Shown one piece after another: positions 1 through 5,839 of a stretch of 10,177 nucleotides of DNA. Position 1 is the stretch's first letter, and each line of letters begins with the position of its first letter. The stretch covers positions 1-10,177 of the forward strand of contig JBFMAE010000399.1 of the NCBI GenBank assembly GCA_040756085.1, written 5' to 3'. The notes beneath the pieces were generated by a model. The model saw nothing but the letters and a program-made list of their open reading frames with translations, was not told the DNA's origin and searched no databases. The translations under genes and the position numbers were made by a program. The stretch is from JBFMAE01 sp040756085. Its GTDB lineage: Bacteria > Desulfobacterota > BSN033 > UBA1163.

Positions 1-161
1 CTCCCCATCTCTCCTTGCCTCGCTTGTGATTTCGGAAAAAAATAGAGTAATTCCTTAAATTTCAAAAAGATGATTTGAAAAATTGCGATTTTACTTCTTT
101 TTAAAATTATAACCTATTGATATTATAGATTAATTTTTTTATAAAAAATTAAATTTTTTTC

Positions 162-191
162 TTGACATTTCCATATTTTGTGTTTTAATAT
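162..191 (+). promoter_or_regulatory. Probable sigma70 promoter for the small Cys protein
   Basis: A perfect TTGACA (162-167) is followed after 18 bases by TAATAT (186-191), within a very AT-rich stretch. Transcription would begin about 50 bases before the ATG at 248. Bases 1-161 are AT-rich and hold no gene that I can see. Confidence 0.6.
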
Positions 192-247
192 ATTTCGAGT
201 TCAACATATAGAACATTACCTCCTCCGATTAGAAAGGGGCTCTGGAG

Positions 248-385
248 ATGAGTTACTTGATATGTGATAAAAGGAAAGGAAGTCCAAAAATCCATATTGA
301 GGTATGCCGAAGGAAGTGTAAGCTGATCCAGGAATGCAAGACTTATAAGGAATTTGTCAACAATTTAGAAAAAAAGGCAGCTTAG
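248..385 (+). CDS. Small four-cysteine protein of unknown function (45 aa)
   Basis: A 45-residue lysine-rich basic ORF. The ATG is chosen because a GAAAGGGG ribosome binding site (232-239) lies 8 bases upstream, a good promoter precedes it, and an intrinsic terminator follows about 40 bases after the stop. This gives a complete one-gene transcription unit. Cysteines sit at residues 6, 20, 24 and 30, so there is a CxxxC plus flanking Cys arrangement that could bind zinc or an Fe-S centre. A His at residue 16 might also contribute. There is no signal peptide or membrane segment. The spacing looks like that of short conserved Cys proteins seen in deltaproteobacterial genomes, but that is from memory and I cannot name a family. 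Its function is unknown. That it is a gene rests on the promoter, ribosome binding site and terminator rather than on length. Confidence 0.6.
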   Translation: MSYLICDKRKGSPKIHIEVCRRKCKLIQECKTYKEFVNNLEKKAA

Positions 386-425
386 CCATTTAGCCACCTC
401 TCTTCATACCCCTCCTTTCTTGTCT

Positions 426-460
426 GGGCCGATTCCAATAAAAGGATCGGCCCTCTTTTT
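426..460 (+). terminator. Intrinsic terminator after the small Cys protein
   Basis: GGGCCGAT (426-433) pairs perfectly with ATCGGCCC (446-453). Two further pairs, one of them G-U, extend the stem, and TCTTTTT follows. The loop is about 8 bases and AT-rich. This is a canonical Rho-independent terminator for plus-strand transcription. Confidence 0.85.
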
Positions 461-493
461 ATGAGAGCTCCGAAAAACTATTTCTCGCTCTCT

Positions 494-564
494 GATTACC
501 CAGATTCCAAAAAAGATTACACAGATTTTCCTTTATTATCAATGCATTTCTAATCTGTGTAATC
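494..564. repeat. Dispersed inverted repeat, GATTACACAGATT type
   Basis: GATTACACAGATT (515-527) is repeated in inverted form as AATCTGTGTAATC (552-564), a perfect 13-bp match separated by 24 bases. A degenerate direct copy, GATTACCCAGATT, lies at 494-506. Similar palindromes occur widely between genes in environmental genomes. No coding capacity is apparent. Confidence 0.7.
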
Positions 565-575
565 GGTACCTAATC

Positions 576-594
576 CCTGCCTGCGGTAGGCAGG
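576..594. repeat. 19-bp GC-rich mini-palindrome, copy 1
   Basis: CCTGCCTGCGGTAGGCAGG is a short GC-rich hairpin with CCTGCC/GGCAGG arms. An identical 19-bp copy is at 1438-1456, and a longer relative with the same arms is at 2662-2703. Confidence 0.75.
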
Positions 595-603
595 GGTGTA
601 ATC

Positions 604-637
604 AGAGATTTCTGGACTTTTTCAGAAATCTCTTTTT
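604..637 (+). terminator. Terminator-like hairpin facing rsmE
   Basis: AGAGATTTCTG (604-614) pairs perfectly over 11 bp with CAGAAATCTCT (623-633), with an 8-base loop and a TTTT tail on the plus strand. It directly abuts the rsmE stop codon (636-638), so the stem could also protect the 3' end of the minus-strand mRNA. The T-run faces only plus-strand transcription, so as a terminator it would block readthrough into rsmE antisense. Confidence 0.55.
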
Positions 638-1373
638 ATCCAATATCTCCTCGCTCATATTGAAGGATGCTGAGAAGGCAGAGACTTGCTGTTTCAGCTC
701 TCAATATCCGTTCTCCCAAGGTGATCGGAATAAATCCTGTCTTCTTAGCCTGTTCAACCTCCTCCTGGCTCAACCCTCCCTCTGGCCCTACGATAAAGAA
801 AACCTTCGTTTTCTCCTCTGCTCCTCCTAAAACCTCTTTCAATCTTGTTCCTTCCTTTTCCCAGAGGATGAGACGAAGGGAATCTGAAGAAACGGTTTGA
901 AGCATTTCAGAATATTCCTGAAGGGGCTTGATGACTGGAATGACTCCCCTTCCACACTGTTTGGAAGCCTCGATAGCGATCTTTTCCCATCGATGATGAC
1001 GCCTCAACCTCCTCGCTTTTTCTAAATGGGGGACAGAACGTGAGGAGTAAAAAGGAATCAATTCTTTGATCCCCAGCTCTATGGCCTTCTGGATCAGGTA
1101 GTCCATCTTTTCCCCTTTGAGCAGGCTCTGAGCGAGGGTGATTTCCAGCGGAGGTTCTCTTTTGGAGGAAAGAATATTTTGAACCCTGACCACCACGGAG
1201 ATAGGATTCTCTTCAACAATCGTCCCTTCATACTCCTTCCCCTCCCCGTCGAAGACCACAATTTCGTCTCCTGCTTTGAAGCGAAGAACCCTTCGAATAT
1301 GTCTAACCTCATCTCCTTTAATTCTCAGCATCCCTTTTTCGATTTGAGGCTGGGGGACATAAAATCTGGGCAT
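636..1373 (-). CDS. rsmE: 16S rRNA (uracil-1498-N3)-methyltransferase RsmE
   Basis: A SPOUT-class methyltransferase that methylates N3 of U1498 in helix 44 of 16S rRNA using S-adenosylmethionine. It acts in the cytoplasm on the assembled small subunit. The 245 residues match the usual family length. The N-terminal PUA-like RNA-binding part begins with MPRFYV and contains HIRRVLRFKAGDEI (residues 25-38). The C-terminal SPOUT knot carries QSLLKGEKMDYLIQKAIELG (82-101), the SAM-binding GPEGGLS (196-202) and LGERILRAETA (219-229), all family hallmarks. The ATG at 1373 has a GAGGAG ribosome binding site 8 bases upstream in the mRNA. It lies downstream of prmA, a common partnership, but a 378-base repeat-filled gap separates them, so co-transcription is uncertain. 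No frame damage is seen. Confidence 0.96.
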   Translation of the reverse strand: MPRFYVPQPQIEKGMLRIKGDEVRHIRRVLRFKAGDEIVVFDGEGKEYEGTIVEENPISVVVRVQNILSSKREPPLEITLAQSLLKGEKMDYLIQKAIELGIKELIPFYSSRSVPHLEKARRLRRHHRWEKIAIEASKQCGRGVIPVIKPLQEYSEMLQTVSSDSLRLILWEKEGTRLKEVLGGAEEKTKVFFIVGPEGGLSQEEVEQAKKTGFIPITLGERILRAETASLCLLSILQYERGDIG

Positions 1374-1425
1374 ATCGTTATCTCCTCATGTAACCTAAGA
1401 GCAATAATTGTCTTTCCATTTTTAC

Positions 1426-1536
1426 GTCATTCCTGCGCCTGCCTGCGGTAGGCAGGAAAGCAGGAATCCAGATATATTATTTTTCTCTGGATTCCCGCCG
1501 GAGTTTACCCCGTACTTGATACGGGGCGGAAATGAC
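1426..1536. repeat. Composite inverted repeat, GTCATTCC…GGAAATGAC type
   Basis: The 378-base gap between rsmE and prmA (1374-1751) has no gene that I can see. It holds this 111-bp element and two other inverted repeats. The element begins GTCATTCCTGCG and ends GGAAATGAC. Its inner arms, GGAATCCAG (1464-1472) and CTGGATTCC, mirror each other. Both halves appear to be interrupted: the left by the 19-bp palindrome at 1438-1456, the right by a segment with the hairpin CCCCGTA/TACGGGG (1508-1526). Confidence 0.7.
1438..1456. repeat. 19-bp GC-rich mini-palindrome, copy 2, nested
   Basis: Identical to the 19 bases at 576-594. Deleting it restores GTCATTCCTGCG directly joined to AAAGCAGGAATCCAG, which is the uninterrupted form of a very common dispersed repeat. 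It therefore looks inserted into the larger element. Confidence 0.75.
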
Positions 1537-1557
1537 AAGCCTCTGTTTTCATGGTAA

Positions 1558-1592
1558 TTCATCATGCCCAGAGGGCACCCACGAATGATGAA
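1558..1592. repeat. Small inverted repeat TTCATCAT…ATGATGAA
   Basis: TTCATCAT (1558-1565) and ATGATGAA (1585-1592) form an 8-bp stem around a loop that itself contains GCCC…GGGC. It is intergenic and its role is unknown. Confidence 0.5.
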
Positions 1593-1608
1593 AATGATCA
1601 CTGCGAAC

Positions 1609-1641
1609 GAATTTCACGAATAAAACCTATTCGTGTCATTC
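1609..1641. repeat. Inverted repeat, ATTCGTG type
   Basis: GAATTTCACGAATA (1609-1622) and TATTCGTGTCATTC (1628-1641) match as inverted copies at 12 of 14 positions. Direct reiterations of GTCATTCG follow to about 1655. This is another member of the intergenic repeat collection. Nothing recognisable lies between it and the prmA stop at 1752. Confidence 0.6.
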
Positions 1642-1751
1642 GCTGTCATTCGTGCTATTCTTTTCTATTTTCTGAGTAAATTTATTTCTGCTTTCAGTTT
1701 AATTTAACAGGAACCCATTAGGAAAACATTCCCCTTAGAGCCTTTTACTTT

Positions 1752-2627
1752 CTACTTCTTTTGAAGAATAAGACAGACCCACTCCTCCTCTTGAGCAACC
1801 TTGACCGAAAGAAAGAACCCTGTCTTCATATAGTGCTGGCGAAGCCTTTCTTTTTCTCTTTCCAATATTCCTGAAAGGATAAGGATTCCCTGCCTCTTGA
1901 GATGGCGAAACAGAGGCATCCTCATCCTTATCAAACTCTTAAAATCAATATTGGCTATCACCACATCGAACCTTTTTTGAATATCCCCAATCCTTCCTTT
2001 TCTTATCCTGACGATCTTCGAAACATGATTCTGCTTGACATTCTCCCTGGCATTTTCCACCGCTACCCCATCGATGTCCACCCCCCAAACATCACTGGCC
2101 CCTAATCGGGCGGCAGCGATCGACAGGATCCCTGAGCCCGTTCCCACATCAAGAACTGAAAGCCCCCTTCTTTTGAGACTACTTTCCAAGGCTCGGAGGC
2201 TCATCTTTGTGGTGGCATGGGTTCCTGTGCCGAATGCCATTCCGGGATTGATGTTGATCACCATCTGCCCCTTCTTCAGCCGGGTTGGGGACCAAGGGGG
2301 TTTGACGACAAATTTTGAAGTCACCCGAACAGGTTTAAAAAACCTTTTCCAGTTTTCGCTCCAATCCTGTTCAGGAATGGAGGAGGTTTCAATCCGAGCT
2401 TGGGAAATTTCAGGATCAATACTCTTGAGGGATTTCAGATACCGATATAAAGCACGGAGAACTCTTTTCTCTTTTTCATCCTGTGGGAAATAAGTCCTCA
2501 GCCTTCCCCATTTTAAATCTTCATCGAGTTCTTCAATGCCTGTGGCTCCATGCTCAATCAGGAAGTTTGAGACTGCATCTCCAAATTCCCTTGGGACGAG
2601 AAGTTCCACGACCAACCAACGCTTCAT
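1752..2627 (-). CDS. prmA: Ribosomal protein L11 methyltransferase PrmA
   Basis: A SAM-dependent enzyme that trimethylates lysines and the N-terminus of ribosomal protein L11. It acts in the cytoplasm. The 291 residues are the standard length. The N-terminal L11-recognition domain (about 1-100) starts MKRWLVVELLVP and contains the family stretch EQDWSENWKRFFKPV (86-100). NPGMAFGTGTHATT (127-140) is diagnostic of PrmA. The Rossmann methyltransferase fold follows, with motif I LDVGTGSGIL (159-168), the acidic motif VDID (183-186) and catalytic-loop IANI (224-227). The ATG at 2627 is preceded by a weak AGG about 8 bases upstream and gives the usual N-terminus. It follows the hydrolase gene by 99 bases of repeat and precedes rsmE, so all three could share a transcript. 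Confidence 0.96.
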   Translation of the reverse strand: MKRWLVVELLVPREFGDAVSNFLIEHGATGIEELDEDLKWGRLRTYFPQDEKEKRVLRALYRYLKSLKSIDPEISQARIETSSIPEQDWSENWKRFFKPVRVTSKFVVKPPWSPTRLKKGQMVININPGMAFGTGTHATTKMSLRALESSLKRRGLSVLDVGTGSGILSIAAARLGASDVWGVDIDGVAVENARENVKQNHVSKIVRIRKGRIGDIQKRFDVVIANIDFKSLIRMRMPLFRHLKRQGILILSGILEREKERLRQHYMKTGFFLSVKVAQEEEWVCLILQKK

Positions 2628-2651
2628 AAAATTACCTGCAGAAGGGTTCGA

Positions 2652-2762
2652 GGATTCGAGCCTGCCTGCCCCGCCCTCGGTCGGGACCGGGGCCGGCAGG
2701 CAGAGGTTCAGGGTTCGAGTGTTTGGTTACTCGACACCTTGAATACTAGACCCCTCGAATCC
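2652..2762. repeat. Nested inverted repeat spanning the hydrolase 3' end
   Basis: The outer arms GGATTCGAG (2652-2660) and CTCGAATCC (2754-2762) are perfect inverted copies. Inside is a GC-rich hairpin with CTGCCTGCC (2662-2670) paired to GGCAGGCAG (2695-2703), and an inner CGGTC/GACCG pair. The right part of the repeat (2727-2762) is translated as the last residues of the hydrolase. Confidence 0.7.
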
Positions 2763-3536
2763 TTTTAAATTATCAAAGATAAATTCTCTGATCTTCTCAT
2801 TAAAGGCCGAAGCAGACTCCATCATTACCATATGGCCGGCATGGGGAAGGATTTCCAGTTTGGATCTCTTGATCCGACTTTGGAGAAATTGGGAATACTT
2901 TACAGGCGTGAGTTCATCCTCATCCCCGCAGAGAATGAGTGCGGGAAGATCAATCCGTCCCACCTCATTCATCACATCGAACCGATCACAGGCTGAAAAG
3001 TCACCGTGCAGGACTTCCGGTTGGCAACGCAGCATCTCGGCCACGCCCTTCTCAATCAGATCATGAGGGGCCTTGGGAGAGAAAGCGAACTGGTTAATCT
3101 TTTTTACAGTCTCTTCGAAGTTTTTCTTGATTCCCTCCAGAATCATTGGAAGAACCCTTAGCCTCACTCCGGTTCCTACAAGCACAAGCCCTTTGATCAC
3201 TTCCGGATGGTTCAAGGCCAGTGTCTGGAGGATTGCTCCACCCATCGAATGACCAACCAGAAAGACATTTAAGAGACTCAGGGCTTTTAAAAAAGCATGG
3301 ACATGCTGAGCGTATCTTCCGATCTCCTCTTCCCCTTCTCTTCCTGATTCTCCATGGCCAGGAAGTTCGATAATAATGGGATTGAATTGTTTCTCAAAAA
3401 AACCTTTCTGGCAACTCCACGTATATTGCCCTCCCCCTGCACCATGAATGAAGAGGACAACTTCCTTTCCTTCTGAAAGACCCTTTCTTCCTATCCAGTA
3501 ACTGATCTGCTTGTCGTTGACGCGAACAATTGGCAC
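2727..3536 (-). CDS. Alpha/beta-fold hydrolase (substrate unknown)
   Basis: A serine hydrolase of the alpha/beta fold, 269 residues, probably cytoplasmic since no signal peptide is seen. HGAGGG (31-36) forms the oxyanion-hole turn. LPGHGESG (58-65) is a typical strand-loop. The nucleophile elbow is GHSMGG with Ser97. The acid is probably Asp207 in GDEDELTP, and the catalytic His is His235 in HAGHMV. The fold class is clear, but esterase, lactonase or C-C hydrolase cannot be told apart from sequence alone. The start is a GTG with a near-perfect AAAGGAGGA site, and it overlaps the dusB 3' end by 46 bases, implying translational coupling. The last dozen residues, after the helix ending in FDNLKGF, are encoded by an intergenic-type repeat and are probably not part of the ancestral fold. 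Confidence 0.9.
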   Translation of the reverse strand: MPIVRVNDKQISYWIGRKGLSEGKEVVLFIHGAGGGQYTWSCQKGFFEKQFNPIIIELPGHGESGREGEEEIGRYAQHVHAFLKALSLLNVFLVGHSMGGAILQTLALNHPEVIKGLVLVGTGVRLRVLPMILEGIKKNFEETVKKINQFAFSPKAPHDLIEKGVAEMLRCQPEVLHGDFSACDRFDVMNEVGRIDLPALILCGDEDELTPVKYSQFLQSRIKRSKLEILPHAGHMVMMESASAFNEKIREFIFDNLKGFEGSSIQGVE

Positions 3537-4498
3537 GGCTTCCTCCTTTGAATGGAATCGAAATAGGAATGGATCGCCCCGAACAGTGCTTCCTTTTCTT
3601 TTAGCCCTGATAATTTTGAATGGAATGAGGCGCAGTAAGGAAGTCCCTTCGTATACCAGGAAATGTATTTCCGGATCTCTCTCACCACGCCTTTATCGCC
3701 ATAATGGTTTTGGATCAGCAAAAAATGATGATCGATCATCTGTTGCCTCTCCTCCAGAGAAATGGCCGGTTCTTTCTCCCAGGGTCCTGAAATTTTGGTG
3801 CTAAAGATCCATGGATTTCCTAATGCCCCTCTTCCTATCATCACCCCGTCACAACCCGTCTCCTCTAACATCTTCTTTGCTAAGGATGGGGTGGTCACAT
3901 CTCCGTTTCCAATGACAGGAATATGGACTACCCTTTTCACTTCGCCGATCAAATTCCAATCCGCCCGACCACGAAACGCCTGATCTTTTGTTCGAGGGTG
4001 AATGGAGATCGCATCGACACCGCACTCCTCAGCCAGTTTAGAAATTTCGATTGCATTAATATGCTTCTCATCCCATCCAGAGCGAATTTTGATGGTCAAA
4101 GGGCACTTCACCTTCTTTTTCATTTCAACTAATATCCCTTTCACCTTTTTGGGGAAACGCATCAAATCAACACCTGCTCCAGTCTTGATAACCTGCTTGG
4201 CAGGACATCCCATATTCAGATCAATGGCATCTGCCCCTATGGTTTCAGCCCTTGCCGCAGCTTCAGCTAAAACCTCTTGATTTGAACCGAAGAGTTGCAC
4301 AGAAACTGGATGTTCATCCCTCCCGATTTTTAAAAACGCCTCCCCTTTTCGTAACAATCCCTCTGCACTCACCATCTCCGTGAAGACGAGGCCACATCCC
4401 ATCTCCCTCGCCAGTTGACGGAAGGGGTAATCCGTAATTCCTGACATCGGTGCAAGAAAGAGAGGATAGTTAAATTGAAGGTTTCCAAGTTTCATCAT
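3491..4498 (-). CDS. dusB: tRNA-dihydrouridine synthase, DusB-like
   Basis: An FMN-dependent enzyme that reduces uridine to dihydrouridine in the D-loop of tRNAs using NADPH. It is cytoplasmic. At 335 residues it is normal for DusB. The TIM-barrel part begins LFLAPMSGITDYPFR (13-27). DLNMGCPAKQV (93-103) holds the catalytic Cys98. The FMN/phosphate-contacting motifs KIRSGW (137-142), SIHPRT (165-170), GNGD (197-200) and GRGALGNPW (222-230) follow, then the C-terminal helical tRNA-binding domain. The first two codons are both ATG (4498, 4495). Neither has a clear Shine-Dalgarno sequence, because the leader lies in a repeat. Assignment to the DusB branch rather than another bacterial Dus is from overall pattern. 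It is the first gene of the block that continues into the hydrolase. Confidence 0.93.
   Translation of the reverse strand: MMKLGNLQFNYPLFLAPMSGITDYPFRQLAREMGCGLVFTEMVSAEGLLRKGEAFLKIGRDEHPVSVQLFGSNQEVLAEAAARAETIGADAIDLNMGCPAKQVIKTGAGVDLMRFPKKVKGILVEMKKKVKCPLTIKIRSGWDEKHINAIEISKLAEECGVDAISIHPRTKDQAFRGRADWNLIGEVKRVVHIPVIGNGDVTTPSLAKKMLEETGCDGVMIGRGALGNPWIFSTKISGPWEKEPAISLEERQQMIDHHFLLIQNHYGDKGVVREIRKYISWYTKGLPYCASFHSKLSGLKEKEALFGAIHSYFDSIQRRKPCQLFASTTSRSVTG
3541..3549 (-). promoter_or_regulatory. Strong ribosome binding site fixing the hydrolase GTG start
   Basis: Read on the minus strand, AAAGGAGGA ends 4 bases before the GTG at 3536-3534. It lies inside the dusB coding sequence. It supports the GTG as the true start and efficient re-initiation by ribosomes finishing dusB. 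Confidence 0.75.
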
Positions 4499-4500
4499 AC

Positions 4501-4780
4501 TTAGAGTTCGTAGTTATGAGTTTGGAGTTCGGAGTAAAATACCTTCGATGCTAAACCCAAACCATAAAAATTAAATTATAGTGAACGACTTAAATAAGTT
4601 GCCATTTCTCAGGTGTCATTGCGAACGAAGTGAAGCAATCTCACGGGATTGCCACGTCGCTTCGCCTGCCACGGCGTGTCAAGGCGGGCTCCTCGCAATG
4701 ACTACTTTTCGAGGTCGTTCACTATAGACTTAGGAATTTTTGGTATTAAACTCCGAACACCGAACTCCGAACTAAAAACT
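4501..4780. repeat. Triple-nested inverted-repeat island between cbiO and dusB
   Basis: The whole gap between cbiO and dusB is repeat. The outer arms are reiterated AGTTCGGAGT-type sequence (4503-4535) and its complement ACTCCGAAC…CCGAACT (4750-4773). The middle arms TATAGTGAACGAC (4577-4589) and GTCGTTCACTATA (4714-4726) are a perfect 13-bp inverted pair. The innermost element begins GTCATTGCG (4615) and ends CGCAATGAC (4702), a widespread dispersed family. Its right half appears to be split by a 24-bp GC-rich palindrome at 4665-4688. There is no promoter-like or coding signal that I would trust. Confidence 0.8.
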
Positions 4781-4781
4781 T

Positions 4782-5633
4782 TCATTTTTTGGTCTCTTCC
4801 CATCGGTTCTTGATGGCCTCAACCGCCTCATCGATCTGGAGGGGTTCTCCAAAATCGAGCCCTTCCTTTTTCAATCCTTTGAAAAGCTTCGTTAAAGTGG
4901 GTTCCTCCAGATTGAACTTTTCTAAATCCTTAAATTTTCCAAAGATCTCGTCAGGCCTTCCCCTCTCGCTGAGATCCCCATGCCCGTGCATGAGGTAAAG
5001 GACATCTGTCACCTCTAACACCAGATCGACTTCATGGAGTGTCATGATGAAGGTAATCCCTTTCTCTCTGTTCAACTGATTCAGAATATGGACGAGATCT
5101 CTTCTCGATACGGGATCCAGCCCTGTAAAGGGTTCATCGAGAATCAGGAGCTCTGGTTCCAGGACTAATGCCCCGGCTAAAGCCACCTTCTTCTTCTCCC
5201 CCCCCGATAGATAATTAACAATCTTTCCCTGGATGGAATCAATATTCAATCTTTCGATTACATTCTTGGCAAGTCTTTCGGCTCTGATCCTTTCCATGCC
5301 ATAGTTCAATGGGGCAAAGAGGATATCATCATAAACCGTGGGGCCAAGGATCTGTTCGTCCACATCTTGCATGACGACGCCAATCCTTTCTCTGATCTTT
5401 GAGAACTCCTTCACAGGATCCACCCCGAACACCCTTACGCTTCCATCCTTTGGCACAAGCACTCCCAGGAGGTGTTTGAGCAACGTCGTCTTCCCACAGC
5501 CATTGGAGCCCAGGATAGAAACCCTCTCCCCCCGATTCACAATGAAGTCAAGACCACAAATCTGGACCTTTGTCATATCGGGATAGACATGGGTAATGCA
5601 ATCCACTTCGACAATTTTCTCCTCTCGCTGCAT
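4782..5633 (-). CDS. cbiO: ECF transporter ATPase, CbiO type
   Basis: The energising ATPase (A component) of an energy-coupling-factor importer for cobalt or nickel ions, bound to the cytoplasmic face of CbiQ. At 283 residues it is full length. Motifs in order: Walker A GSNGCGKTT (42-50), Q-loop Gln89 in VVMQD, ABC signature LSGGE (142-146), Walker B LLILDEP (162-168) with Glu167 as catalytic base, D-loop GLDP (171-174), and switch His200 in TLHEVD. The C-terminal 60 or so residues form the helical extension usual in ECF ATPases. The start has a GAGGAG site 9 bases upstream. That site lies in one copy of a 16-bp direct repeat whose other copy is at the cbiQ stop, so the gene seems to have been separated from cbiQ by an insertion. 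It could supply ATP hydrolysis to other ECF units as well. Confidence 0.93.
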   Translation of the reverse strand: MQREEKIVEVDCITHVYPDMTKVQICGLDFIVNRGERVSILGSNGCGKTTLLKHLLGVLVPKDGSVRVFGVDPVKEFSKIRERIGVVMQDVDEQILGPTVYDDILFAPLNYGMERIRAERLAKNVIERLNIDSIQGKIVNYLSGGEKKKVALAGALVLEPELLILDEPFTGLDPVSRRDLVHILNQLNREKGITFIMTLHEVDLVLEVTDVLYLMHGHGDLSERGRPDEIFGKFKDLEKFNLEEPTLTKLFKGLKKEGLDFGEPLQIDEAVEAIKNRWEETKK

Positions 5634-5638
5634 AGCCC

Positions 5639-5654
5639 TATTCTCCTCTGTAAT
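5639..5654. repeat. 16-bp direct repeat, cbiO-side copy
   Basis: TATTCTCCTCTGTAAT, identical to 5824-5839. On the minus strand it reads ATTACAGAGGAGAATA and provides the Shine-Dalgarno sequence of cbiO. Confidence 0.8.
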
Positions 5655-5839
5655 TGATCATGGTCACATGGTCTTCCATAAACGATAAAATAGTCTATCG
5701 GTTAGGGCTACGAAGCCAGTTTCGTATACCGTCAAAGGGTAACGTCTAAAAGATTTAACGCCTAACAACATAACCCTTTAACGAAACAGGCATCCTTACC
5801 TTAACCTTTTGACCATCGATATTTATTCTCCTCTGTAAT
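5655..5839. mobile_element. Putative 185-bp MITE-like insertion between cbiQ and cbiO
   Basis: Bases 5655-5823 plus one 16-bp repeat copy separate two genes that are otherwise packed tightly. The ends carry an imperfect inverted repeat, ATCATGGTCAcatGGT at the left (5657-5672) against ATCGATGGTCAaaaGGT read inward from the right (5820-5804). Internal arms can fold: TACGAA/TTCGTA (5709-5726), GTTTCG/CGAAAC (5719-5724 and 5782-5787), AAAGGGT/ACCCTTT (5734-5740 and 5773-5779). It has no coding capacity. The flanking 16-bp repeat looks like a target-site duplication, though a local duplication is also possible. No known element family is recognised. Confidence 0.5.

Noticed and set aside
2035..2493. 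152-residue plus-strand frame over prmA
   Set aside because: Antisense to an unmistakable prmA; its composition is that of a reverse-complement shadow.
2643..2665. GGTTCGAGGATTCGAGCC resembling a tRNA T-arm
   Set aside because: No D-arm, anticodon arm or acceptor stem can be assembled around it. It is part of a GGATTCGAG/CTCGAATCC inverted repeat.
4615..4702. CRISPR-like repeat or small RNA in the cbiO-dusB gap
   Set aside because: There is a single palindromic element and no regularly spaced direct repeats; it matches a common dispersed-repeat style.
5640..5822. Cobalamin or NiCo riboswitch in the cbiQ-cbiO gap
   Set aside because: The position is inside the operon rather than at its head, and none of the conserved riboswitch core motifs that I know is visible. 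A bordered insertion explains it better.
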